Assembly (NCBI GenBank): GCA_018818125.1
Contig: JAHISQ010000054.1
Span: 1-64,000, forward strand
Source of the DNA: Candidatus Rifleibacteriota bacterium
GTDB taxonomy: Bacteria > Muiribacteriota > Ozemobacteria > Ozemobacterales > Ozemobacteraceae
Direction: 5' to 3'
DNA length: 64,000 nt
Below are positions 1-7,773 of the stretch, in pieces (position 1 is the first letter of the stretch; every line of letters starts with the position of its first letter). The notes under the pieces are model-generated. The model had not been told where the DNA came from and made no database searches. It saw only the letters and a list, made by a program, of their open reading frames with translations. The position numbers were made by a program, and so were the translations under genes.

Positions 1-87
1 GGAAAAGGCCTTCGCGCCCAACACCTCCTGCGCAAATTTTGCCTAATCCCATTAACCCCCGGCCCTGCCCGTAACTTTGATTACATG

Positions 88-99
88 CCCCCCCCCCCC
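88..99. repeat. Homopolymer tract of 12 C
   Basis: Twelve consecutive C residues follow an ATG at 85. Such tracts are slippage-prone in replication and also a common sequencing-error site. No intact gene is attached to it: it lies just past the stop of a minus-strand frame, so a phase-variation role is not supported here. Confidence 0.7.
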
Positions 100-100
100 T

Positions 101-247
101 TTAGAGCTGGCATTGTAAGACAAACCCGATATATCGCCAAAGGATTCGATCTCCGACACCGGAATTGTCTACGGCCGCCACAAGCTTTTCAATGGTCGCC
201 AGTCTGTCTTCCGCATGAAACTGGTATGGCCATAATTTTTCGCTCGT
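101..247 (-). pseudogene. Possible coding remnant, minus strand
   Basis: A 48-codon open stretch lies between stops and has protein-like composition (it contains EKLWPYQFHAEDRLATIEK and ends near YIGFVLQCQL). It has no start codon in frame and no ribosome binding site. I do not recognise the family. It could be the tail of a decayed gene or simply a chance frame. Confidence 0.2.
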
Positions 248-460
248 TTAACACTGAGTTATCGTCTCATGCTCTACAGCAGAAACTCCCCTCTTAAGAA
301 TAAGATCGTTAAATGATATAGTTATCAATAAACCATTTATACTCCACGGCCTTTAAGCACATTGATGATAACAATATCATTTATCAGATCAACAATACCA
401 AATCTATCTGAATTATGATAGATATTAAAAGTAAGCCTTCATCCTTTTCTTCAGGCGCAA

Positions 461-493
461 AAGAAAAGCCCGCAAATCTGATATTGCGGGCTT
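461..493 (-). terminator. Rho-independent terminator, minus strand
   Basis: A 10-bp perfect stem (466-475 with 484-493, core GCCCGC/GCGGGC) has an 8-nt loop. Read on the minus strand it is followed at once by a T-rich run (TTTTCTTTT), the classic intrinsic terminator form. It lies just downstream of the gene remnant at 515-709, so it probably once ended that gene or a read-through transcript from 912-5834. Confidence 0.65.
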
Positions 494-514
494 ACAAAGC
501 CTCTAAATATAGCC

Positions 515-709
515 TTACAACTGAAAATTCTTAACCAAACGCACTCCGGTAAAAAATCAGCCAATCAAAGAGAACGCCGATAAAAGGGAGACAGCTTTCG
601 TAAACATTAAACTGCTGACAAAATCATTAGACAAATACCCATCATAGCTGCGTATCGGCGATTCACACGCAGTCGGCGCAATCAGAGCATGACGTAGACT
701 TCACGAGAA
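515..709 (-). pseudogene. Possible 3' remnant of an FGE-sulfatase-like gene
   Basis: The last codons before the TAA at 515-517 read FFTGVRLVKNFQL, similar to the GFRLVKN-type ending of formylglycine-generating-enzyme (FGE-sulfatase) domains. An in-frame TGA lies immediately upstream. Above it the frame reads protein-like (RSYDGYLSNDFVSS) but is broken again, and neighbouring frames hold other fragments. An intrinsic terminator follows directly. The pattern suggests a decayed gene end. Assignment rests on about ten residues and is weak. Confidence 0.25.
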
Positions 710-731
710 GCGAACGCGGTCACAACAAATA

Positions 732-765
732 ACAGGGCCGCGAAAATATTATTTCGCGGCCCTGT
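732..765. repeat. 14-bp perfect hairpin
   Basis: Arms 732-745 and 752-765 pair over 14 bp with a 6-nt loop; the core is GGGCCGCG/CGCGGCCC. On the minus strand the following sequence is only moderately T-rich. It could be a transcription terminator or mRNA-end stabiliser for the HEAT-like gene ending at 912, or a repeat-type palindrome. Confidence 0.6.
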
Positions 766-911
766 ATTCTTGCGACCATATGAGCGTCCTCTCAGTAATA
801 CTACTTACAACTGAGACTAGCAAATGCCTGCTAAAAATTCGCCAACAAGCAGAATTTATCATTGCAATACAAACTGCTCTACAAAAAAAACAGTCTACTT
901 CTGAAAATAAG

Positions 912-2336
912 CTACGAACTCTGCAGCTTAGCCTTCAGCGGTGCTTTTGGTGGGCTTAGCAGATCGAGAGCTTTCTGTTCGGCCACAGACAGACGGGCTC
1001 TTGCCTGGTCGAATCTTGGCCCAGCTTTTTTAGCAACAAACAGTCTCAAAAAATCGATCAATCTCTCGCGTTGAACTTCGTTTGCAGCAGAGGCGTGAGC
1101 TGATATCAGAATTTCGATATCCTCTGGCTCTAGAATTTCGAGCAGATAATAGCCAGCCTCTGTCACCAACTCCGACTTAACGCTGACAAAAGTCTTGAGC
1201 ATGTTTTTGGCACCTTCTTCTCGCGGCATCAACAATGAAGCCAACCCCTGCGCGTTGACCGCAAGATTAAAATTATCAACGCTCGTAACCAGATTTTCCA
1301 GCGCCGGGAGATTTTTCTGAGAAAACAGCGCATACAGGGCGTTTAAACGAATCTCCAGCGATTCTCCCTGTCTGGCAGCAAGTTCTTCAAGCGTTACACC
1401 GGTCTGCTCTCTGGCAAAGCCACCCAACGAGGTTACGGCCATCAGCCGCACCTCACTTGAATCGTCATTAAGCATACGAGCAAGGGCTTCCGGGCTGACA
1501 GCTTCAGACGCCTTCTTCATTGATGCGACTGCAGCATGACGCACCCATTTGTCGCTGTGCGAAATGCCTTCTCTGATCATAGCTGCAAAGGGCAGATTAA
1601 AATCAGACAAATCGATTACCTTGAGCATAACCTGTGCAAAATCTGCATCTACCTGGCGCAATGCCGCGAGTGTATCCTGCAGCAACTGCTGATCCATTGA
1701 ACGCCATTCCATACGCAACTGGCGAATAGCTTCATCTGACGCCGGATTGATCAACAACCTAATAACAGGTTCGCCGCCGAGCCTCTTGAGCGCCATTAAA
1801 GCAGTCTCAATAAACTGATAATTAGCATAATCGTCAAGGCGAGAAGTAGACTTGATCATTAATCTGATAATAGCAGGTATCCCGGTAATTCCGGTAGCTT
1901 TAACAACCAGCTCAACCGCCCTGCCCATTCTGACAAAGTCCATATCGCTGTCAAGAGCATCAAGGGCATCAGGAGCAAGCTTTCCGATGGTCATGTGATC
2001 GGCTTCGACATGCGAGACAACATCGGCAAGAGCTGCAAGCAAAAACGGGCGGCAGGTAACATCAACATCACGCATGGCAGCAAGCAGGCGGTCAAACAGC
2101 TTCGCCCCTTTTTCGGGGTGAAAATAAAGAAAATCTTCAATTTTGCGAGCCGCAACCATCTGCACCGGCACCGTCAGCGAACTGAGTTTCTCGAGCAAAA
2201 CCGCGAGCGAGAAGCCACCGAGATCAATAACATCGCACACAGCGTTTTTGAGGCGGGTTTCTGTCTTTTTTTCCAAGTTCGCGACCATTCGACGCAATGC
2301 TTTGACATTTCGCGATTTACTAGCTTTTGTATTCAT
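912..2336 (-). CDS. HEAT-like repeat protein, function unknown
   Basis: A 474-residue all-helical protein without signal peptide or membrane segments, so probably cytoplasmic. Repeating helix pairs of about 35 residues (for example near VRHAAVASMKKASEAVSPEA and VRLMAVTSLGGFAREQTG) are typical of HEAT/armadillo-like scaffolds that bind other proteins. The ATG at 2336 is preceded by AGGAAA. The gene starts 15 bases after the stop of the TPR gene, so it is the third gene of the operon that begins with the DnaB-like ATPase. This context suggests a partner or assembly factor of that ATPase, but no enzymatic motif is visible and the role is unknown. Confidence 0.75.
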   Translation of the reverse strand: MNTKASKSRNVKALRRMVANLEKKTETRLKNAVCDVIDLGGFSLAVLLEKLSSLTVPVQMVAARKIEDFLYFHPEKGAKLFDRLLAAMRDVDVTCRPFLLAALADVVSHVEADHMTIGKLAPDALDALDSDMDFVRMGRAVELVVKATGITGIPAIIRLMIKSTSRLDDYANYQFIETALMALKRLGGEPVIRLLINPASDEAIRQLRMEWRSMDQQLLQDTLAALRQVDADFAQVMLKVIDLSDFNLPFAAMIREGISHSDKWVRHAAVASMKKASEAVSPEALARMLNDDSSEVRLMAVTSLGGFAREQTGVTLEELAARQGESLEIRLNALYALFSQKNLPALENLVTSVDNFNLAVNAQGLASLLMPREEGAKNMLKTFVSVKSELVTEAGYYLLEILEPEDIEILISAHASAANEVQRERLIDFLRLFVAKKAGPRFDQARARLSVAEQKALDLLSPPKAPLKAKLQSS

Positions 2337-2351
2337 TATTCATTTCCTGAT

Positions 2352-4238
2352 TCAAAGACATTGAAGCAAGCGGGCCAGCCGGGCCTTATCAACTTCCTTG
2401 AGCGCACCGATCTCGACCATTTTGCGGGTTTCAACCTTAAGACGCTCGCGCTGCGAAAAATTCAGACTGTCCTTGAGCACCATAGCCGGAATAACGGCAT
2501 AAAGTGAATCGCAGTCGATGGCATGCTGCCAGAAATTCCAGAATTTGGCGGTTTTATTACGAATGAGCGAATTCATGGCTGACATCGCCAGTGCCTCCGC
2601 GTTGCGAGCTTCAAGTCGCAGCACCAGATCAAATTCTCGTTGCGCTGAAGAAAAATCACCAGCGAAGAAAAATGCTTTACCAAACAACATATGATCCTCA
2701 ATAAATCGTGGATGATAATCACCAATTTTATGAAGATGCCGCATAATCCCCTTACTGTCCCCGGTGGCCAGCGTAAGCTCAACTCTGGCTATTATTTCTA
2801 CCAGACTCTCTATGCCGTCGCTGAAGTTCTCCCAGATCTTAAGAGCGCGAGCCGGCTGTCCCTGCATGATTGCCAGGCGAGAATACCATACCGCAAGCTC
2901 TTCATCGGTCTTATTATTCTCAAACAACTGCAAGAAAGCGTTCTCGGCAGTTTCGAGCTCGTCAAGACGCATGGCGGTGTAGGCATAAAGGAACAGCGCA
3001 TGCTGCTCAGAAGGATATTCCTTGAGAATTATTTCGAGTCGGCCAGCGGCGCGGGCAAATTCTTTATCGAAAAGATCAAGCTCAGTCATGGCAAGATCAA
3101 GCTCAGGCATATGACCAAGATCGCGCAACGAATCCTTGAGTATTGCACGAGCGGCTTCGTTGTCGCCCTTCATGGCCAACGACTTGGCAAGATCAATGCG
3201 ATGCTTGGGATCTGATGGTCGGCTAAGATGCACCTCAGAATAAATCTCGGCAGCACGAGCGAATTCGCGCGCCTGAAAGAGCAGATTAGCAAGTTCATCG
3301 GCCACCAGCAGATCAGATGAGTCTTTTCGGCGCAGACTTTCGAGCTCTTTCACCGCTACCTCGAGCCGAATCCGGCCATCATAAAGAGCGTCCAGAACAT
3401 CATAGACATCGGTTTCATGCCGACTCAAGCCTGCCTCTAATTTGGCTGCTGCTGCTTTTTTGCGCAAAACCGGCAGACGCCTGGCCATTTCGTTATATTT
3501 TTCCCGTAACAGCACAGGAGATTCGATAGTTTCGAGTCCTTTGTTGATAACCTCGACCGCTTCCTGGATTCTGCCGTCGCCAATATACACATCCACCAGC
3601 TTTACCAGTAGATCCTGATTAGCAGGTTCAATCATAATTGCACGCTTAAGAGCAGTTACCGCCTTTTCACGACTATCAAGCCGCAATTGGCATTGATAAA
3701 TTCCGAGCAATGGCACAATCGAATCGCAGGCAATTGAACTGGCACGCCTGAATACATCCAACGCCTCATCAAAACGCTCCAACTGCATAAGATCATCGCC
3801 CAAACACAAAAGAGCCTCGACATCACCGGCGATTAGTTCAAGCAGTCCGAGCGTTATCGACACCGATTGATCAAGACGCCCAAGCTTTCGCAAACAGACT
3901 GCTATCAGTTTTTTGATATCAATATCTTCTGGCAACAGAACTGAAGCCCGGTTAAAGTGCACCAGAGCTATATCATATTCTTCGCGATAAACATAGGCCT
4001 TCCCTATGTTATAAAGAGCCATGCTGTTCTCAGGTTCTTTCTCGACAACCTTTTTGAGCAATTTTACCGAGCGATCGGAAAGCCCCTTCTGCAAACAAGC
4101 TGCGCCCAAATTTAACATAATATTGATATTATCAGGATCAAGCCTTAATGCTCGGTCGTATTCTTCGATAGCATGATCGAAAAGGCCGCGCTGCTGAAGG
4201 TCAACACCTTTTTCGAAAAGTTCCTGTGCTGTTTCCAT
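2352..4238 (-). CDS. TPR-repeat protein (628 aa)
   Basis: The protein is built almost entirely of tetratricopeptide repeats from residue 1, with clear units such as HAIEEYDRALRLDPDN and ALYNIGKAYVYREEYDIALV. A short charged, lysine-rich linker around residues 250-275 separates two TPR arrays. It has no signal peptide, so it is likely a cytoplasmic scaffold. Its ATG directly follows the TAA of the upstream DnaB-like gene, and its ribosome binding site (GAGGAA) lies inside that gene's end, so the two are translationally coupled. Function is not inferable beyond protein-protein interaction with operon partners. Confidence 0.8.
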   Translation of the reverse strand: METAQELFEKGVDLQQRGLFDHAIEEYDRALRLDPDNINIMLNLGAACLQKGLSDRSVKLLKKVVEKEPENSMALYNIGKAYVYREEYDIALVHFNRASVLLPEDIDIKKLIAVCLRKLGRLDQSVSITLGLLELIAGDVEALLCLGDDLMQLERFDEALDVFRRASSIACDSIVPLLGIYQCQLRLDSREKAVTALKRAIMIEPANQDLLVKLVDVYIGDGRIQEAVEVINKGLETIESPVLLREKYNEMARRLPVLRKKAAAAKLEAGLSRHETDVYDVLDALYDGRIRLEVAVKELESLRRKDSSDLLVADELANLLFQAREFARAAEIYSEVHLSRPSDPKHRIDLAKSLAMKGDNEAARAILKDSLRDLGHMPELDLAMTELDLFDKEFARAAGRLEIILKEYPSEQHALFLYAYTAMRLDELETAENAFLQLFENNKTDEELAVWYSRLAIMQGQPARALKIWENFSDGIESLVEIIARVELTLATGDSKGIMRHLHKIGDYHPRFIEDHMLFGKAFFFAGDFSSAQREFDLVLRLEARNAEALAMSAMNSLIRNKTAKFWNFWQHAIDCDSLYAVIPAMVLKDSLNFSQRERLKVETRKMVEIGALKEVDKARLARLLQCL

Positions 4239-5834
4239 TTAAAATTCCTCTGCCCGACCGTTATTTCGCCGGGCAATCGGGTTATTCTGCTGTTCTTTGA
4301 AGCGCTCAAGGTTTTCGATCATAGCCGTATAGTTTTCGACCTCCTGCGGAGCACATTCTTTGAATTTCGCGAAAGCCTCAAAATATCGATAAAAAATACG
4401 TGAGTTAGTGCTTCCCATCTTGTTTTTAGCAACATATGCCTCGGTAATAGGAATCATGTAACTGTCTTCCTTACCCCACTCCCATTCAAGGAAGGGTGTA
4501 TCAAAGTTATTAAGATAATCTGAATATAAAAAGAAAACAGCGTAGGGGTCATAAAGAAGCCCCATGATTTCCTCGAGATCTTCCTTAACTGGGCGACGAC
4601 TACTGATAGCCTTGGGCAAGCCAGCAGTAGCAATGACAGTAACCCCTTCGACAGCCGCAAGACTTTTAAGCTCTGCCGACAGCAGGTTACATCGTTCGTT
4701 AAAAGTCATTTGTGACTGATTGCGCATTAAAATCTTGAATATCGGGTCGATAATCACGGCCACATCACCGGTTCTTTCAAGTCTGATACGCTTAACATAT
4801 TTTTTAACATCGTCGATAAAAAGGCGACCGCTGGATTCATCGACGAGAATCAGACGATTACTCATCCTTCCGACTGTCTGCATCGCTGCTTTACGCTTTT
4901 CCTCGATATCGCTTCGGATTACGTAAGGGTTCTTAACATAATCTATTGGAATCTCAGCCGCCTGCGAAACTATCTTAGAGGTAACATCGAGTCGGTTCAG
5001 ATCGAGACTGAAAAAGATTACGGTCAAATCAGGGTTAAGAGTTGCAAGGTCCCAGGCCAACTGAGTCGCAAAAGTCGATTTACCCATGCCCACTCCACCC
5101 GTAACCAGGTAAAATTCCTTCTGAAAACCGTTGAGTTGTTCCATCAGTATCGGAAAGTTCGTCTGCAAACCCAGATAGCTACGTTTCTGCAGGCGACGAT
5201 CTACAATCAACTCTTCCATTTCAGCCAGATGAGCGTCGAGGCTTCTGATATAGCCGGCACTGCCCTGCAAAAAAAGATTTCGCAGAGATTGTATACAGTT
5301 ACCAAGTATCTCGAAAGCATCTTTATCACCATGAATTATACGTTCAGAAAACTGCACCATGGCTCTATGAGCTGCAGTTCTGATGTTGCGATCTCTGATT
5401 TTCTCTATAACCGGTTCGATATCGTCGACCATACTTACGCCAGGTTTAGAAAAAGGCGAAAGAAAAAGATCCCGGACCCGATCTTCGCCGCCAACAAGCT
5501 CAAGACGAGTCTTTTTGCCTACGCGCTCCTGCACCAGCTGAGCCATCATGTTAGCCAGATTAATCTGCAGACCTTCGTCGAGAAGCTCAATCATGGTGTT
5601 AAGCAGCGTCCGATTGGCTTCCGTTCCCTGAAAATCGGTTATGCTAAAATGGTTCTCTTCGAGCTGACGACCAATGACGACCGGCTCAAATACTAGATTA
5701 GCGAGAACACGCTCTTCGTCGAGCTCTATTTCTCGCAGATATTCGACCAGACTGCTTCTGATGTCAGAGCTGACTGACGCTTTGGTCTTACTTTTCCGTT
5801 TTACTGAGCGTTGGCCGCTTTTCTGTTCTGGCAC
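4239..5834 (-). CDS. DnaB-like helicase/RecA-fold ATPase paralogue
   Basis: 531 residues with the full DnaB layout. Residues 28-110 resemble the DnaB N-terminal domain, followed by a helical linker and a RecA-fold domain from about 225. Walker A is GGVGMGKST (246-254) and the Walker B strand ends IIDP (Asp363). Differences from replicative DnaB stand out. The FSLEM motif reads FSLDL, so the catalytic Glu is Asp278. The SQL sensor region reads AGL (404-406). The RESGxIEQDAD block is not conserved. The start is GTG at 5834 with GGAGG six bases upstream. It heads a three-gene operon with TPR and HEAT-like proteins. I read it as a diverged DnaB paralogue with an unknown, perhaps non-replicative, role. 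A divergent main DnaB cannot be excluded. Confidence 0.75.
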   Translation of the reverse strand: MPEQKSGQRSVKRKSKTKASVSSDIRSSLVEYLREIELDEERVLANLVFEPVVIGRQLEENHFSITDFQGTEANRTLLNTMIELLDEGLQINLANMMAQLVQERVGKKTRLELVGGEDRVRDLFLSPFSKPGVSMVDDIEPVIEKIRDRNIRTAAHRAMVQFSERIIHGDKDAFEILGNCIQSLRNLFLQGSAGYIRSLDAHLAEMEELIVDRRLQKRSYLGLQTNFPILMEQLNGFQKEFYLVTGGVGMGKSTFATQLAWDLATLNPDLTVIFFSLDLNRLDVTSKIVSQAAEIPIDYVKNPYVIRSDIEEKRKAAMQTVGRMSNRLILVDESSGRLFIDDVKKYVKRIRLERTGDVAVIIDPIFKILMRNQSQMTFNERCNLLSAELKSLAAVEGVTVIATAGLPKAISSRRPVKEDLEEIMGLLYDPYAVFFLYSDYLNNFDTPFLEWEWGKEDSYMIPITEAYVAKNKMGSTNSRIFYRYFEAFAKFKECAPQEVENYTAMIENLERFKEQQNNPIARRNNGRAEEF

Positions 5835-5859
5835 AATTCACCTCCGGGTATTCTGAGAC

Positions 5860-5888
5860 ATTCTAATTCACCTTGCGTACCCTGTCAA
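5860..5888 (-). promoter_or_regulatory. Sigma70-type promoter of the DnaB-like/TPR/HEAT operon
   Basis: On the minus strand TTGACA (5888-5883), a 17-nt spacer and TAGAAT (5865-5860) form a near-consensus promoter. Transcription would start near 5853, about 20 nt before the GTG at 5834, leaving room for the GGAGG site. Confidence 0.75.
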
Positions 5889-5978
5889 TGAGCATTACAG
5901 CGATAGAAATATAAGAGCTTGACTTGACCGCAGATATTTGCTACTCATTTTATATCATTATTTCTGGTGACAAACAAT

Positions 5979-6386
5979 ATGATTACAAGAGAAGCTGACT
6001 ACGCAATACGCACGGTTTTATATCTGGCTCAACACGCTGAAAGAGGCGCTGTTGCAACGAATGAAATCAGTGAGAAAATGCAGATACCCTATAGATTTTT
6101 GCGAAAAATTTCGCATCACCTGGTTGAAGCAGGCATACTTGCTACCCATCGCGGCAAACAGGGTGGTATTTTTCTGGCACGTAAGCCGGACGAGATATCT
6201 CTTTTCGACATTCTCAAACTCTTTGATCAACGAGCCATCAACCTGAATATTTGTTGCCAGGATCTCAGCGCCTGCGACCGCAGCAACCTGTGCCCTGTAC
6301 ACGAACGTCTTGAATTGCTGCAAAGCCGCCTAAGAGCAGAATTTGACGCCTGCAGTTTCGCTGATCTGCTTGGCAATGATAAATGA
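5979..6386 (+). CDS. Rrf2-family transcriptional regulator
   Basis: The 135-residue protein starts MITREADYAIRTVLYL, the hallmark Rrf2 opening, with a winged helix-turn-helix over about residues 1-60. A cysteine cluster (Cys92, Cys93, Cys99, Cys105) matches the spacing that binds an iron-sulfur cluster in IscR/NsrR-type members, so it probably senses Fe-S status, redox or NO. A GTG at 5967 is in frame, but ATG 5979 is preferred: it gives the family-typical N-terminus and has GGTGA eight bases upstream. It is single and divergent from the DnaB-like operon. A weak promoter (TTGACC at 5924) lies in the shared 130-bp gap. No isc/suf genes are nearby, so its targets are unknown. Confidence 0.88.
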   Translation: MITREADYAIRTVLYLAQHAERGAVATNEISEKMQIPYRFLRKISHHLVEAGILATHRGKQGGIFLARKPDEISLFDILKLFDQRAINLNICCQDLSACDRSNLCPVHERLELLQSRLRAEFDACSFADLLGNDK

Positions 6387-6606
6387 CATTAGAGCAACTT
6401 GCAGAATTCGAAAAAAATTAGATTAGCTCAGAACCAGCTTGCACACAGCTGCCTATATTCTGCGACAGCCGAGCATAAGCCACATCCATAAGGCTATGCC
6501 TTTTGAATACCGTTTGCCACTCAGCAGCCATGACAAAATGTCTTTAAACCTGCCGTGGCGATCTCGATTATTGGTAGAAATTCATGATTTTGCAAGTCTC
6601 TCATCG

Positions 6607-7521
6607 TTAAAGGGGCTTGAAAATCTCGCGCAATTTTTCTGAACGGCTGGCATCGACAGATTCAACCGAAAACCAGTCAACCTTCTGATTAAGCATAGCT
6701 TCGATTTTTTCGCGCAGTTGTGGGTCGCGAATCGCGGACCTGGCAAAGACAGCCTTGATTACAGTCATTGCCACCAATGCAGTGTCAATCATGCCCTGAG
6801 GCTCGATGAAGTTCAGCGAGATGGACGAGCTTGCCAAAGCCGCCAGCGGAAACATATCCGCGATTGGTTCTGATTCGGCATCAACTTTGATCTTTTCGAT
6901 TTCGAGTATGGCAGTTGGCTCGTTCTCAATAAAGAGCCTGACCTCACGCAGGGCAAATTTTTCCTGTGCTGCTAAAATAGCAGTACATCTGCTTTTCTGC
7001 TCAGTATTTCCAGAAAACACCAAACTGCCAGCGGTGGCATTTTCTACTTTAAGATTTTCGCTGACACGCGAAAACATGGTTTTAAAATCAAGCTCGACAT
7101 GATTGTTTATTTTGCCGTCGAGCGGCATATTGAATGCAAACTGCGCGTTATAATCGCTGCCCTGCGGTACAAAGTTGAAGGCAACGCCGGCCGAGGCAAC
7201 AAGAGTCAGATTACTGGCAAACGGGTCGTTGATCATAGCCGTATGCCCAATTATGATCAAAATTGGCGTCTGATCATAATTATCGAAAACATGCAAAGCA
7301 TACTGATCTGGTGCCTGATAACGCAGCTGACACAGTATACTGAGTGGCATCGGCAGGTTCATGCGCATATCAAAAGCCAGCGATTTCAGTTGATCTTGTG
7401 GCAGGCTGATGTTTTCTACCATCTGCGCAACCTCTTCTGGCTTCGGCGTCTGCGCGAACGTCATACCTGCAATGAACATCAGCAATATCGCTGACCTGAC
7501 AAATCCGCTTCTCATAAACAT
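6607..7521 (-). CDS. Secreted protein, possibly LolA-like fold
   Basis: About 304 residues with a clean signal peptide (MRSGFVRSAILLMFIAGMTFA, counted from the second ATG at 7515). The mature part begins with a charged helix and then strands such as ILCQLRYQAPDQYALHVFD, which resemble LolA/LolB-type lipid-carrier folds. I see no catalytic motif. The start at 7521 or 7515 fits the signal peptide and a GAGAAAG upstream; a longer frame to 7569 would bury the signal peptide. A TATAAT box lies about 35 bases upstream. It is a monocistronic periplasmic protein of unknown function. Confidence 0.65.
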   Translation of the reverse strand: MFMRSGFVRSAILLMFIAGMTFAQTPKPEEVAQMVENISLPQDQLKSLAFDMRMNLPMPLSILCQLRYQAPDQYALHVFDNYDQTPILIIIGHTAMINDPFASNLTLVASAGVAFNFVPQGSDYNAQFAFNMPLDGKINNHVELDFKTMFSRVSENLKVENATAGSLVFSGNTEQKSRCTAILAAQEKFALREVRLFIENEPTAILEIEKIKVDAESEPIADMFPLAALASSSISLNFIEPQGMIDTALVAMTVIKAVFARSAIRDPQLREKIEAMLNQKVDWFSVESVDASRSEKLREIFKPL

Positions 7522-7773
7522 TCCAACTTTCTCATACAATTTTTTCAGATTATAATACCAATCCCACAAGAAAGAAACATACTCGCTCTAAGCCGCAAAA
7601 ACACGAAATACAAGTAAGAAAAAAACGAAATACAGGGGCTCCCCCTAAGGATTGCGGGAGGATACTCGGGCGCCGCAGGAAAGAGGCAGCAGGATGATTT
7701 AAGGAGCCTTGGCCCGGCGACTGCAATTCATCTATGCTAATCTGTGTCATCTGCGGACAACTTCGTGCGAAAA

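Larger units (their letters stand above)
1..911. other. Non-coding, apparently degenerate stretch
   Basis: No convincing intact gene is visible on either strand in these 911 bases. The stretch holds a 12-C tract, two strong inverted repeats and two short minus-strand reading frames that look like gene remnants (each listed separately). The part around 300-430 is AT-rich with no open frame of note. The minus-strand HEAT-like gene ends at 912, so the nearer hairpin may belong to its 3' end. Confidence 0.5.

Noticed and set aside
85..297. A 70-codon plus-strand frame starting in the poly-C tract
   Set aside because: Start lies next to a homopolymer, there is no ribosome site and the sequence has no protein-like pattern.
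7550..7750. A 66-codon minus-strand frame between the LolA-like gene and rqcH
   Set aside because: It overlaps the promoter region of the 6607 gene, lacks a ribosome site and resembles no family.
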